A DNA stretch of 64,000 nt, taken from assembly GCF_004571135.1 (NCBI RefSeq), contig NZ_SPSB01000001.1, positions 124,001 to 188,000 on the forward strand. Reading direction: 5' to 3'. Every line of letters starts with the position of its first letter. Positions within the stretch are counted from its first letter, which is position 1. Below, one piece after another: positions 25,724-34,157 of this stretch. Position numbers and translations under genes: made by a program. This DNA comes from Algoriphagus kandeliae. GTDB taxonomy: Bacteria > Bacteroidota > Bacteroidia > Cytophagales > Cyclobacteriaceae. The notes beneath the pieces are model-generated. The model saw only the letters and a list, made by a program, of their open reading frames with translations. It was not told where the DNA came from and did not search any database.

Positions 25724-26960
25724 AAATCAGACTACCGAAATCCTTTTTTCCCTTATTCAGGGAATTCTTCTTTTTATGGCAATTACTTATTTATTGGTAG
25801 ATTGCATAAATGGGGTTTTGATGCGAATTGGGATAGGCATCAGTATTTCTCAACTGTACAAAATGGGGATGTTGGCTGGAATGCTAAGCTATCTTTTATT
25901 CAAAAAGCCAATGATATTTTTGGCTTCATTCTCTTTAATACTTTTTTTTCTACTACCCTTACTTTTTAAAGCGATGCTGACTGGGGAAACTCGTACAGTC
26001 GTGGGAAATTTTGGATATAACCTTAAGCTTATCTTGTTCCCAATATCCTTTTTTTTCTTCTATAGTTTAGATTTTAACTCTCAAGGCCTTAAGAAATTTT
26101 GGAATGCCTTTATTTGGTTTAATTTCTGGCTGATTGCTGTAAATATTTTATTGGGTGTATTGGGAATAGGTTACAGTCAATATGATAGTCCGGAAGGACA
26201 GGGTATTGGAGGAAGAGGTTTCTTTTTTGCGGGAAATGAAGTCGCTGGGATCTTTTTGCTTTTTGCTAGTGCGGCTTGGTTTCAGACAAAAAATTGGACA
26301 GGAATTTTCCGATTTTTCTTTTTTCTCTTTCTTCTTGTTTTAGGGGTTTTGAATACTTCAAAAACAGCCATTTTAGGTATAATCCTAATCGTTGGATTAT
26401 TGGAATTACCCAAGTTTCTCAAAAAAAGGATTACAATAGGAAGGTTTGTTGGACTATTGTCATTACCCTTCTTGGCGATGGGAATGGGAGCTTTAATAGT
26501 TTGGGGTATTCAGGCAACAGGCTTGATAGACCGGATTTTATTTTTTTACGAGCGTTTAGATTTATTGACCTTTATTCTCTCGGGCAGGAATCAGATGGTC
26601 ATGGGAGCTATGTCCTTTTTTCCGACTGTCTATAGTTTTTGGGATTACTTATTTGGAGTAGGAAACCAAGAGTTTTTACAATTAATGGGAATCTATCATG
26701 GGGATCCCCATACCATAGAAATAGATTTTTTTGATTTGTTGTTTATGAATGGTTTCCTGGGTTTAGGCCTTGTTTTAGGTATTTTTCTTTGGGCTACAAT
26801 CCGAAGTTTTAGTGGTTCTTTAACCGAATCGCCTATTTGGGCTGTAAACCTTATTCTGCTTCTGATCTCTTTTTTAGCAGGTCATATTTTTAACTCTGCT
26901 ATGTTAGGGATTAGCCTTGGCGTTGTTAATGGGCTTGGTCCAAAAATTTGGAGAAGCTAA
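25707..26960 (+). CDS. Wzy-like O-antigen polymerase/ligase
   Basis: A 417-residue integral membrane protein with about ten transmembrane helices. The likely start is TTG at 25707, inside the end of the Wzz gene; the first ATG (25776) would remove the first helix. A larger periplasmic loop contains RNQMVMGAMSFFPTVYSFWDYLFGVGNQEF, like the Wzy_C/O-antigen ligase loop with its GVG turn. GNEVAGIFLLFASAAWF and the stretch LNTSKTAILGIILIVGLLEL are also like that family. Next to Wzz it most probably polymerises the flipped repeat units. It overlaps the following GT4 gene by 13 bases. Confidence 0.85.
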   Translation: MTSLAKNQTTEILFSLIQGILLFMAITYLLVDCINGVLMRIGIGISISQLYKMGMLAGMLSYLLFKKPMIFLASFSLILFFLLPLLFKAMLTGETRTVVGNFGYNLKLILFPISFFFFYSLDFNSQGLKKFWNAFIWFNFWLIAVNILLGVLGIGYSQYDSPEGQGIGGRGFFFAGNEVAGIFLLFASAAWFQTKNWTGIFRFFFFLFLLVLGVLNTSKTAILGIILIVGLLELPKFLKKRITIGRFVGLLSLPFLAMGMGALIVWGIQATGLIDRILFFYERLDLLTFILSGRNQMVMGAMSFFPTVYSFWDYLFGVGNQEFLQLMGIYHGDPHTIEIDFFDLLFMNGFLGLGLVLGIFLWATIRSFSGSLTESPIWAVNLILLLISFLAGHIFNSAMLGISLGVVNGLGPKIWRS

Positions 26961-28018
26961 AAGTCTATATGATTTCAAATATGTACCCCTCGGAAAGCAG
27001 TCCGAATTTTGGGGTATTTGTAAGAAATTTCGAACATGAATTTCCCGATGACTCTATTCAAATAGTTGATAAAACAGTAATCTATGGGAAGAAAAAAGGA
27101 TTTCGGTTACTATTAGAATATGTTCGATTTATTTTTGAATCTATCAAAAAATTAAATCGTGGAGACTTTGATCTCGTCTATGTTCATTTCCTTCAACATT
27201 CCTTGATTCCTTTTCACTTTTGGAAAAATTCTCATAACAAAAAAATCTTCCTAAATGCCCATGGGACGGATATATTGGGAAAAGGACGGTTTTATAAATG
27301 GATGAGAAAATGGAACCTTCCCATTTTTAGAAATGCTGATTTGGTGATTGTTCCTTCCGCTTTCTTTGTCCCCAAAGTTGAAGCCATTGGAGTGAATAAA
27401 GATAAGATTGAGATCTATCCTTCTGGTGGAATTAATCCCCAAATATTTTATCCCGGCGAATCTAAAAATAAGTTATTCAATCGGGTTGGTTATTTGGGTA
27501 GGCTAGATAAAGGAAAAGGAGTAGAGACTTTAATCCGGGCTTTTGCGGAATTGCCTCGAGAAAATTTATTACTCGAAATTTGTGGTCCAGGAGATTTAGA
27601 ATTTGAGTTCAAGGAACTTTGCGAAATGCTTGGAATAACCTCAAGAGTGAAATTCAGAGGTAATATTCCCCGGCATAAAATCCGAGAAATCTTTTTGACT
27701 TGGGATGCATTCGTTTTTCCTTCGGAATTGGAAGAAAGCTTAGGATTAGTCGGACTCGAGGCCATGGCTTGCGGTTTACCTGTAATAGGTAGTGGAAAAG
27801 GTGGAATGGCTACTTATTTGAATTCAGGAAAGAACGGTATCGTTTTTGAGCCAGGAAGCGTTAAGGACTTAAAGGAAAAAATATTAGAATTTTACGTTCA
27901 AAATCAGGAATTTAGACAGAATTTATCTAACAGTGCAATTGCTACAGCCCACAGATATAGAGCAGAAGAAGTTAATTCAAGACTCCGAAAAAAAATCCAT
28001 ACCATCTTTCAATCCTGA
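26948..28018 (+). CDS. GT4 family glycosyltransferase
   Basis: A 356-residue GT-B transferase. Translation probably begins at TTG 26948 (EKLKVYMISNMYPSESSPNFGVFVRNF); an ATG seven codons in is the alternative. The N-terminal domain has HFLQHSLIPFHFW and LNAHGTDILGKGR, and the donor-binding domain shows YLGRLDKGKGVETLIRAF and the E-x7-E motif EESLGLVGLEAMACGLPV. It is probably retaining and cytoplasmic or membrane-associated. The NAHGTD block is typical of Bacteroidota exopolysaccharide GT4 enzymes. Confidence 0.93.
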   Translation: MEKLKVYMISNMYPSESSPNFGVFVRNFEHEFPDDSIQIVDKTVIYGKKKGFRLLLEYVRFIFESIKKLNRGDFDLVYVHFLQHSLIPFHFWKNSHNKKIFLNAHGTDILGKGRFYKWMRKWNLPIFRNADLVIVPSAFFVPKVEAIGVNKDKIEIYPSGGINPQIFYPGESKNKLFNRVGYLGRLDKGKGVETLIRAFAELPRENLLLEICGPGDLEFEFKELCEMLGITSRVKFRGNIPRHKIREIFLTWDAFVFPSELEESLGLVGLEAMACGLPVIGSGKGGMATYLNSGKNGIVFEPGSVKDLKEKILEFYVQNQEFRQNLSNSAIATAHRYRAEEVNSRLRKKIHTIFQS

Positions 28019-28025
28019 GTTCAGG

Positions 28026-28709
28026 TTGGTTAATGGCATTCGAATTTTCGGATTTCCTGATAAAGGTTCGCTCATGGATTTTGCGCAAGGCCAAAATAAA
28101 ATTTTGGTGGCAGTAAATGCCGAAAAAATCCGAAATGCCGACCCCGAATTAAAAGAGGTAATCAATCAAAACATTGGCTATCCGGATGGGGTGGGGGCTG
28201 TATGGGCTCTAGGTCAAAAAGGCTTACGAAATGTAGCAAAAATCCCAGGTGTAGAACTTTGGCTGGAATTTGTTCAAAGATATCATCTTGAGAAAAAATT
28301 CTATTTCATTGGCGCCAAAGAAGAAATCATCCAAGCTACGGTTGAAAAACTGAAATCGGAATTCCCAGGCATTAATCTAGTAGGATACAGAAATGGATAC
28401 ATTCAGCCAGAAGAAATGCTTGGCTTGGAAAAAACAATTACTGAAAAAAAACCGGATTTTGTTTTTGTGGCTATGGGTTCCCCGGCACAGGAACGCCTGA
28501 TGACCAGGTTGTCAAATATTCACCCAGCCATCTACATTGGATTAGGAGGAAGTTTTGATATTTATTCAGGAAAGACCAAAAGAGCTCCGGAATGGATGAT
28601 CAATTTAAAGTTAGAATGGTTTTATCGATTGGTGACTGAACCCAAACGTCTCGGAAGACAGTTGAAATTGGTTGGGTTTGTTAAAAACATGCTTTTAAAA
28701 AACTACTGA
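28026..28709 (+). CDS. WecG/TagA/CpsF family glycosyltransferase
   Basis: A GT26 transferase (about 227 residues) that adds a sugar such as N-acetylmannosamine or its uronic acid to a lipid-linked acceptor. I chose TTG at 28026, eight bases after the previous stop, which gives VNGIRIFGFPDKGSLMDFA, where the family normally starts. The frame is open back to GTG at 27933, but that would overlap the previous gene by 86 bases. Family motifs are VAVNAEKIRNADPEL, IGYPDGVGAVWALG (likely catalytic Asp54), KKFYFIGAKEEI, FVFVAMGSPAQERLM and GLGGSFDIYSGKTKRAPEWM. It is the last plus-strand gene of cluster 1 and overlaps the convergent beta-helix gene by seven bases. Confidence 0.92.
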   Translation: MVNGIRIFGFPDKGSLMDFAQGQNKILVAVNAEKIRNADPELKEVINQNIGYPDGVGAVWALGQKGLRNVAKIPGVELWLEFVQRYHLEKKFYFIGAKEEIIQATVEKLKSEFPGINLVGYRNGYIQPEEMLGLEKTITEKKPDFVFVAMGSPAQERLMTRLSNIHPAIYIGLGGSFDIYSGKTKRAPEWMINLKLEWFYRLVTEPKRLGRQLKLVGFVKNMLLKNY

Positions 28710-30028
28710 AAAACATCAGATCCTTTAGCAGATTTATGTTTGATTCGGTTGTTTTTTCCTTTTTTGGCTGCCGAGGTGATTTGATCCACCGAATAATCGT
28801 ATAGTCCATATAACTGCGTTGCTTTGGATTGATTATCTAGACATTGATTTCCCTCGAAAATACTGTTTGACACATACTCTTTGATTGCAATAGCACCTCT
28901 AGTCGATAGGGTGACACCACGTTGATTGCCATTAATCGCTTTATTATTTATTACTTCTACATGATCCATCTGTCGAAAAAGAAAACCATGAAGACCACTA
29001 TTTTCAGCAGTGTTTTTTTCGAAAAGAAGGTTGGAAGCTACTTCAGGAAAGGGGTGGGAAGCTACTTCAATTCCAAAACCATTTCCGCAGCCAAATGCAA
29101 CGTTATTTGTCAGTTGGGTGTCAGATTGCGGTACATGGATTCGAAAGCCATAGTTGCTACAATTTTCAGCTCTAGAGTTTTCGATCAAAGCCCCCTTTTT
29201 ATAGGCAATTGCAAAACCGGATCCGAATCCTTTTTCGGGAGAATCGCCTCCCTTGGCAGTACAATTTGAAACTCGTAGATTGTCGACTATCAGGTAGTAG
29301 CCATTGTCCTCAAACCAATATTCCGCATGGTTATTTTCAAAAACAATGTCTTTTCCACCTGCATAAAATCCAGTACCAGCATGGGAACTTTTGCTGTTTT
29401 TCACAAGCGAACCTGCATCGGTGACCAATATTCCACGAGGACGACCCGAATTATCCTTAGAGGTAAAGGTATGGGCATTGAGGGAAATCACCTGATCAAT
29501 TAGATTGCCTGATTTTGCCCCTTTGAAGTCATAAAAGGCTGATCCATGCCAAGTGTTTTCAGTAGTTACAGATCGAATGGTTGAATTAGTGCAATTGCGA
29601 AGGCAAATCCCACCTTTTCCTCCACTGGCTTTTTTCTCAAAATTCCCATTTACCCGAATATGCTCAACAATAATTCGATCATTCAAAATGGAAGGATTGG
29701 TTGTGATTAGGCCTTGGGCTTTAGTGTTTTTCCAATTGCCGGACGTTGGATTCCGAAAGAAGAGAGTCTCATCTTGGGAAACTCCTTGAAGTTTTATGTT
29801 GGACTTTAGAATAATTGCATCATCTAATAGGAATTTACCTTCAGGAAATAGAATGGTACCTCCTCCTTTTTGGGAAAGGGAGTCAATTAATTTATTGATA
29901 ATTATACTGTTATCTTTTTCTCCATTTGGATCAACTCCGAAATCCAATGCATGTATTTCTTGACAAAAAATGGTTGAAGGATACATTAAGGAAAAAGTAA
30001 AAATTACGATCCAAAAAGCCTTTTTCAT
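28703..30028 (-). CDS. secreted right-handed beta-helix protein
   Basis: A 441-residue exported protein. A signal peptide (KKAFWIVIFTFSLMYPSTIFCQ) precedes the pectate-lyase-superfamily entry ALDFGVDPNGEKDNSIIINKLIDSL and GGGTILFPEGKFLLDDAIILKSNIKLQG. Then come many parallel beta-helix rungs with the N-x-A/G...N pattern (NLLFEKNTAENSGLHGFLFRQMDHVEVINNKAINGNQRG). It resembles periplasmic polysaccharide lyases, epimerases and hydrolases that act on polymer in transit. I see no definite catalytic set. It is divergent from the Wzi gene, and its start region may overlap the longest possible Wzi frame by 59 bases. Confidence 0.85.
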   Translation of the reverse strand: MKKAFWIVIFTFSLMYPSTIFCQEIHALDFGVDPNGEKDNSIIINKLIDSLSQKGGGTILFPEGKFLLDDAIILKSNIKLQGVSQDETLFFRNPTSGNWKNTKAQGLITTNPSILNDRIIVEHIRVNGNFEKKASGGKGGICLRNCTNSTIRSVTTENTWHGSAFYDFKGAKSGNLIDQVISLNAHTFTSKDNSGRPRGILVTDAGSLVKNSKSSHAGTGFYAGGKDIVFENNHAEYWFEDNGYYLIVDNLRVSNCTAKGGDSPEKGFGSGFAIAYKKGALIENSRAENCSNYGFRIHVPQSDTQLTNNVAFGCGNGFGIEVASHPFPEVASNLLFEKNTAENSGLHGFLFRQMDHVEVINNKAINGNQRGVTLSTRGAIAIKEYVSNSIFEGNQCLDNQSKATQLYGLYDYSVDQITSAAKKGKNNRIKHKSAKGSDVFQ

Positions 30029-30032
30029 AATA

Positions 30033-31766
30033 TTGAAAACTTTGTTTTATAGATATCAATTTAGTTATTCTAAGGCAAAAACTGGGTATAATCGGATACT
30101 TTTTGTCCCAATAGTATTTTTTATCCTCTCAAATTTGGGATTTAGTCAAACCTTACAACCAAACTTTCCGGTACTTGAGGAATCTTATAGAAGAGGGCAA
30201 GTACTTGGCTTTAATCAAGATAATTATTCATTTAATGTTCGCCCTATAGATCTTGCCAAATTAAGTTTCGAAAAGGTGCTCAATGGGGATTATAAAAATG
30301 ATACGCTTTCGATCCCGCATTCTAAAAACCGGTATTTCTCGATTCTTCCATTAAGGCAAACTGTTGCATTTAATACAAAAAGGCCTTACGGATGGGGAAA
30401 TGGTCCTATGTTACCCAATGTAGGAGTTCAGACCTACACAAGTCTTGGAATATCTTTAAAATACTCAATACTCAGAGTTCAGCTAGCTCCTGAATTTGTT
30501 TATGCACAGAATCGTCCATTTCAAGGATTTTCTGGCGAGTTTCCAGAATCTGTAAATAGGGCTAGGTTTTTTTATTGGAGTTTTGGAGACTATCCGGAGC
30601 GTTTTGGAGATGAACCTATCTCATTCCTTTGGTGGGGACAATCCAAAATCACAATTCAGGCAGGCTTTTTAGAGGCAGGGGTTTCTACTGAAAATATTTT
30701 CTGGGGACCTGGACAATTTTCCTCACTGACATTTAGCAACAATGCTCGCAGTTTTCCTCACTTTACCCTCAGGACTAGTAGACCTGCCAAAACATTCCTA
30801 GGAAGTTTTGAGGGAGAAATAATCGTTGGCAGGTTGGAAGACTCTGGATATTTCCCATCCCAATTGCCGAATTTGAATCAACGATTATTTAATCGATTCA
30901 CTGGAGATTACAAATATTTGAATGCAATTACCCTTACCTACCAACCGAAATGGGTATCGGGATTCTATTTTGGAATATCTAGAACCCATCAACAATACTC
31001 AGAGCAACAAGGAGAGAAATTTGTCGATTACTTCCCAATATTTGAGCCTTTTCAAAAAACAGTTTATGGCTTTGATAAGGATGGAGAGGGGAGGGACCAA
31101 CAAGTAACATTTTTTGGCAGATGGGTGATTCCTAAAGGTAAATTTGAAATTTATTTTGAATATGGGAGAAGGGACCATGCTTATAATTGGCGGGAGGCAA
31201 TCCTGAATCCTGAACATGCAAGAGCTTATTTGGCAGGATTTAAAAAACTTTGGTCCACATCCAAAGAAGGGAGATATTTTCAAGTAAGAGGAGAGATGCT
31301 TCATCAGCAGCAATCCGTTAATAGAACCATTCGTTATGCTGGATTTGGGGGAGGATATACTTGGCACACTCATGGACAGGCGCGTGGATTTTCAAATTAT
31401 GGGGAAGCCTTGGGCACAGGACCAGGTGTTGGTTCGAATGTGCAAAGTCTTGAAATCAGCCAAATCACAGGATTAAATAAGAGAGGTTTGCTATTAGAGA
31501 GGTTGGTTAACCATCAGGATTTCTTTTACAGGGCATTTGTAAGAAATTCTTCCAAGCAGCCTTGGGTTGACTATAGTATTGGTTTGCTATGGGATCAAAA
31601 ATGGAGTCATTTGATTCTCTCAGCCAAAGCCCAATATATTTATGCATATAATTATCAGTGGCAATCTGAACAGAATAGCAGGCCAGAATTTTACCAAGGA
31701 AAACACATGGGTGCCTTCTTTGGTCAATTTAGTCTACTATATTTTTTAAAAGGAAATAGCCATTAG
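30033..31766 (+). CDS. Wzi-like capsule assembly outer-membrane protein
   Basis: A protein of about 577 residues of the capsule assembly Wzi family, an outer-membrane beta-barrel that anchors polysaccharide at the cell surface. The start is uncertain: TTG at 30033 avoids overlap with the divergent gene, and ATG at 29970 is the alternative. A signal peptide ending NLGFSQ follows. The alternating beta-barrel segments are rich in aromatic residues (FYWSFGDYPERFGDEPISFLWWGQSKI, NIFWGPGQFSSLTFSNNARSFPHFTLRT), a hallmark of the family. RFTGDYKYLNAITLTYQPKWVSGFYFGISR also fits. It lies between the two polysaccharide clusters and could serve either or both. Confidence 0.88.
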   Translation: MKTLFYRYQFSYSKAKTGYNRILFVPIVFFILSNLGFSQTLQPNFPVLEESYRRGQVLGFNQDNYSFNVRPIDLAKLSFEKVLNGDYKNDTLSIPHSKNRYFSILPLRQTVAFNTKRPYGWGNGPMLPNVGVQTYTSLGISLKYSILRVQLAPEFVYAQNRPFQGFSGEFPESVNRARFFYWSFGDYPERFGDEPISFLWWGQSKITIQAGFLEAGVSTENIFWGPGQFSSLTFSNNARSFPHFTLRTSRPAKTFLGSFEGEIIVGRLEDSGYFPSQLPNLNQRLFNRFTGDYKYLNAITLTYQPKWVSGFYFGISRTHQQYSEQQGEKFVDYFPIFEPFQKTVYGFDKDGEGRDQQVTFFGRWVIPKGKFEIYFEYGRRDHAYNWREAILNPEHARAYLAGFKKLWSTSKEGRYFQVRGEMLHQQQSVNRTIRYAGFGGGYTWHTHGQARGFSNYGEALGTGPGVGSNVQSLEISQITGLNKRGLLLERLVNHQDFFYRAFVRNSSKQPWVDYSIGLLWDQKWSHLILSAKAQYIYAYNYQWQSEQNSRPEFYQGKHMGAFFGQFSLLYFLKGNSH

Positions 31767-31812
31767 AAATAGAAAGAATTGAAGGTTTTTTTTCAAGGCT
31801 TTTCTATTAGTT

Positions 31813-31847
31813 TTGCCCTGTATGTAAAGTGAGTAACTTTGGTACTC
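31813..31847 (+). promoter_or_regulatory. promoter of EPS cluster 2 with palindrome over the -7 box
   Basis: TTG at 31813-31815 (within TTTTG) and TAACTTTG at 31834-31841 match the Bacteroidota -33 and -7 boxes with an 18-base spacer. The -7 box sits inside the near-palindrome GAGTAACTTTGGTACTC (31831-31847), which differs at one position from the palindrome at 11031-11047. The predicted leader RNA to the ATG at 31994 is about 145 bases and contains the second copy of the 24-base element. Confidence 0.6.
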
Positions 31848-31938
31848 ATTTATTCATTTTATACCGTTTTCTTTAACTAATTGTTTTTAGTAAAACTTTG
31901 AAAATGGCTTCATCAACCTTTTCTAGGTCTTTTTCTTT

Positions 31939-31962
31939 TGGGACTGAAAGGGCGAAGCTGTA
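31939..31962 (+). promoter_or_regulatory. conserved leader element, ops/JUMPstart-like (copy 2)
   Basis: This is the second copy of the 24-base element, with ACTGAAAGG where copy 1 (11627-11650) has ACCGAAAGG and GGGCGAAGCTGTA unchanged. It lies 32 bases before the start codon of the first gene of cluster 2 and about 98 bases downstream of the predicted promoter. Both copies have CTAGGT shortly upstream (11615-11620 and 31923-31928). The surrounding sequence is otherwise unrelated, so conservation is confined to this element. Confidence 0.55.
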
Positions 31963-31993
31963 AGTAATTAAAAGTAAGCATTTTAGAATTTGT

Positions 31994-33292
31994 ATGTTGA
32001 AACCACTTAATGAATCAAAAATCGCCATCATTGGCTTGGGCTACGTTGGATTACCATTAGCAGTAGAGTTTGCCAAAAAATTCCCTGTTGTTGGATTTGA
32101 CATTGATCAAAGAAGAATCAATGATCTCAATTCTGGTCATGACTTTACTTTGGAAGTCGAGGATGAGTTACTTCAATCAGTTTTATCAAAATCTAATCCA
32201 ATCCCTGGCTCAGTAGGATTATACAATACCACGGATTCTGAGGATCTAAAGGATTGCAATATTTTAATTGTTACAGTCCCGACCCCTACAGACAGACACA
32301 ATCGCCCAGTATTGACTCCGATGATTAAGGCATCGGAGAATATTGCAAAATATCTCAAAAAGGGAGATGTGGTGATTTATGAATCAACTGTTTACCCTGG
32401 AGTTACGGAAGAAGAATGTGTTCCAGTTTTGGAACAGGTTTCTGGTAAAAAATTCAACCAAGACTTTTTTGTAGGCTATTCTCCAGAAAGAATTAATCCA
32501 GGTGATAAAGAACATACTGTATCCAAAATTCTAAAAGTAACCTCAGGAAGTACTCCTGAAGTAGCAGAATATGTTGATCAGCTATATAAAACGGTGATCG
32601 TTGCAGGAACTCATAAAGCCTCATCGATAAAAGTTGCTGAAGCGGCAAAAGTTATTGAAAACTCACAGCGTGACATTAACATTGCTTTTGTTAATGAGCT
32701 TTCGAAAATTTTCAATCTACTAGGAATAGATACGCATGAAGTTTTGGAGGCTGCTGGTACGAAATGGAATTTCTTGAAATTTAAGCCTGGATTAGTAGGA
32801 GGGCATTGTATAGGAGTAGATCCTTTTTATCTTGCGCAAAAAGCTCAGGAAATTGGCTATCATCCAGAGATTATTCTTGCAGGCCGTCGCTTGAATGACA
32901 GTATGGGTAAGCATGTTGCTACTGAGACTATCAAACATATGATGCGCAAGGATTTGAAGGTGATAGACTCAAAAGTCTTGATTTTAGGGTTCACCTTTAA
33001 GGAAGATTGTCCGGATGTAAGAAATACCAGAGTAATAGATATTTACCATGAGCTCAGATCCTTTGATATGGATGTGGATGTTTATGATCCTTGGGCCAAT
33101 GGAGAGGAAGTTAGACATGAGTATGGAATCGAATTACTTCCGGATTCACCCGTATTAGAATCATATTCTGCAATTATATTGGCTGTAGCACACCGGGAAT
33201 TCAAAAACCTTAAAATAGCAAAATCCCCTCAACAAGTAGTTTTTGATGTGAAGGGGATTTTAGATAAAAAATACGTGGATGCTAGGCTATAA
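31994..33292 (+). CDS. tviB: TviB/VipA-type nucleotide-sugar dehydrogenase
   Basis: A 432-residue NAD-dependent UDP-sugar dehydrogenase of the TviB/WbpO type that oxidises UDP-GlcNAc or UDP-GalNAc to the uronic acid. The Rossmann motif GLGYVG is at residues 14-19. Subfamily motifs are [51 protein letters not shown] and [13 protein letters not shown], with the catalytic Cys272 in [34 protein letters not shown] closes the UDP-binding domain. It is clearly different from the Ugd at 14473, so the two clusters probably use different uronic acids. It is the first gene of the second operon. Confidence 0.95.
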   Translation: MLKPLNESKIAIIGLGYVGLPLAVEFAKKFPVVGFDIDQRRINDLNSGHDFTLEVEDELLQSVLSKSNPIPGSVGLYNTTDSEDLKDCNILIVTVPTPTDRHNRPVLTPMIKASENIAKYLKKGDVVIYESTVYPGVTEEECVPVLEQVSGKKFNQDFFVGYSPERINPGDKEHTVSKILKVTSGSTPEVAEYVDQLYKTVIVAGTHKASSIKVAEAAKVIENSQRDINIAFVNELSKIFNLLGIDTHEVLEAAGTKWNFLKFKPGLVGGHCIGVDPFYLAQKAQEIGYHPEIILAGRRLNDSMGKHVATETIKHMMRKDLKVIDSKVLILGFTFKEDCPDVRNTRVIDIYHELRSFDMDVDVYDPWANGEEVRHEYGIELLPDSPVLESYSAIILAVAHREFKNLKIAKSPQQVVFDVKGILDKKYVDARL

Positions 33293-33328
33293 TTATAGCA
33301 TTATTTAAAAGAGTTAATTTAAAAAATT

Positions 33329-34156
33329 ATGAATAAATACATTGGAAGAGTTTATGTTGTATTGCTAGTTTTTGCGTTTTCATCTTGTATTTCTAATAAG
33401 AAGCTCATCTATATGCAGGATGTAGAGGAGGACTCGCCTGTTGTTTCTACAGGAGAATTAATTGCTTATCAAACAGCTGAATATTTTTTGCAACCATTTG
33501 ATATAGTAGACATTACTATTACAACTAGAGACGAAGAATTGAATGCTTTATTTTCACCATTCACTAATAATAATCAAAATATGGGGATGATGGGAGGAGG
33601 CGGACAAGCAGGAGGAGACGCTTTTTTTATGAATGGATATACATTGGATGACAAAGGATTTGTAGAGCTTCCTCTCATTGGTGAAATAGAATTGATTGGG
33701 TTGACTACTGAACAGGCACAGACAGTTATTGAAAAAGAGGTTTCTAAATATGTTAAAGAAGGAGAGTTTTTTATTAGAGTTAGGTTAGGTGGAATAAGGT
33801 TCAGTGCTCTTGGAGAATTTAATAGTCCTGGTAAAATCACTATACTTCAAAATAGAGTTACAATTTTTGAGGCAATTGCTGCAGCAAGAGATTTAAGTAT
33901 ATTAGCCAAAAGAGATGAAATAGTTTTGGTGAGGCAATATCCAACTGGATCACAAATTCACAGAATTAATCTTAATGATAAAGCCTTACTAGGATCGGAG
34001 TTTTATTTTATAAGACCCAATGATCTTATATATGCAGAACCTTTAAAAGTTCGTGAGATTGGAAATACCACTAATTTTATTCAATCATTAACTTTATTGA
34101 CTACTACGATTACTGCGATTGCACTGATTTTGACTTTAATTTCGAATTCGAATTGA
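33329..34156 (+). CDS. Wza-like polysaccharide export lipoprotein
   Basis: A 275-residue outer-membrane lipoprotein with a lipobox FSSC (Cys20) and the family opening KKLIYMQDVEED. The polysaccharide export domain spans about residues 50-160 (EYFLQPFDIVDITITTRDEELNALF, GYTLDDKGFVELPLIGEIELIGLTTEQAQTVIE). An SLBB-like segment follows (VRLGGIRFSALGEFNSPGKITILQNRVTIFEAIAAA). A hydrophobic C-terminal helix (FIQSLTLLTTTITAIALILTLI) ends the protein, as in the outer-membrane helix of Wza. A Gly/Met-rich insert (about 87-105) may be flexible. It pairs with the tyrosine autokinase gene one base downstream. Confidence 0.93.
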   Translation: MNKYIGRVYVVLLVFAFSSCISNKKLIYMQDVEEDSPVVSTGELIAYQTAEYFLQPFDIVDITITTRDEELNALFSPFTNNNQNMGMMGGGGQAGGDAFFMNGYTLDDKGFVELPLIGEIELIGLTTEQAQTVIEKEVSKYVKEGEFFIRVRLGGIRFSALGEFNSPGKITILQNRVTIFEAIAAARDLSILAKRDEIVLVRQYPTGSQIHRINLNDKALLGSEFYFIRPNDLIYAEPLKVREIGNTTNFIQSLTLLTTTITAIALILTLISNSN

Positions 34157-34157
34157 T

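Noticed and set aside
27933..28025. GTG start for the WecG/TagA transferase at 27933
   Set aside because: It would overlap the preceding GT4 gene by 86 bases, and the added 31 residues do not resemble the family start. TTG at 28026 fits better, although the start remains uncertain.
31779..31796. Possible terminator after the Wzi gene (TTGAA...TTCAA around a T8 run)
   Set aside because: The stem is only five A/T-rich pairs and the T-run lies in the loop rather than behind the stem.
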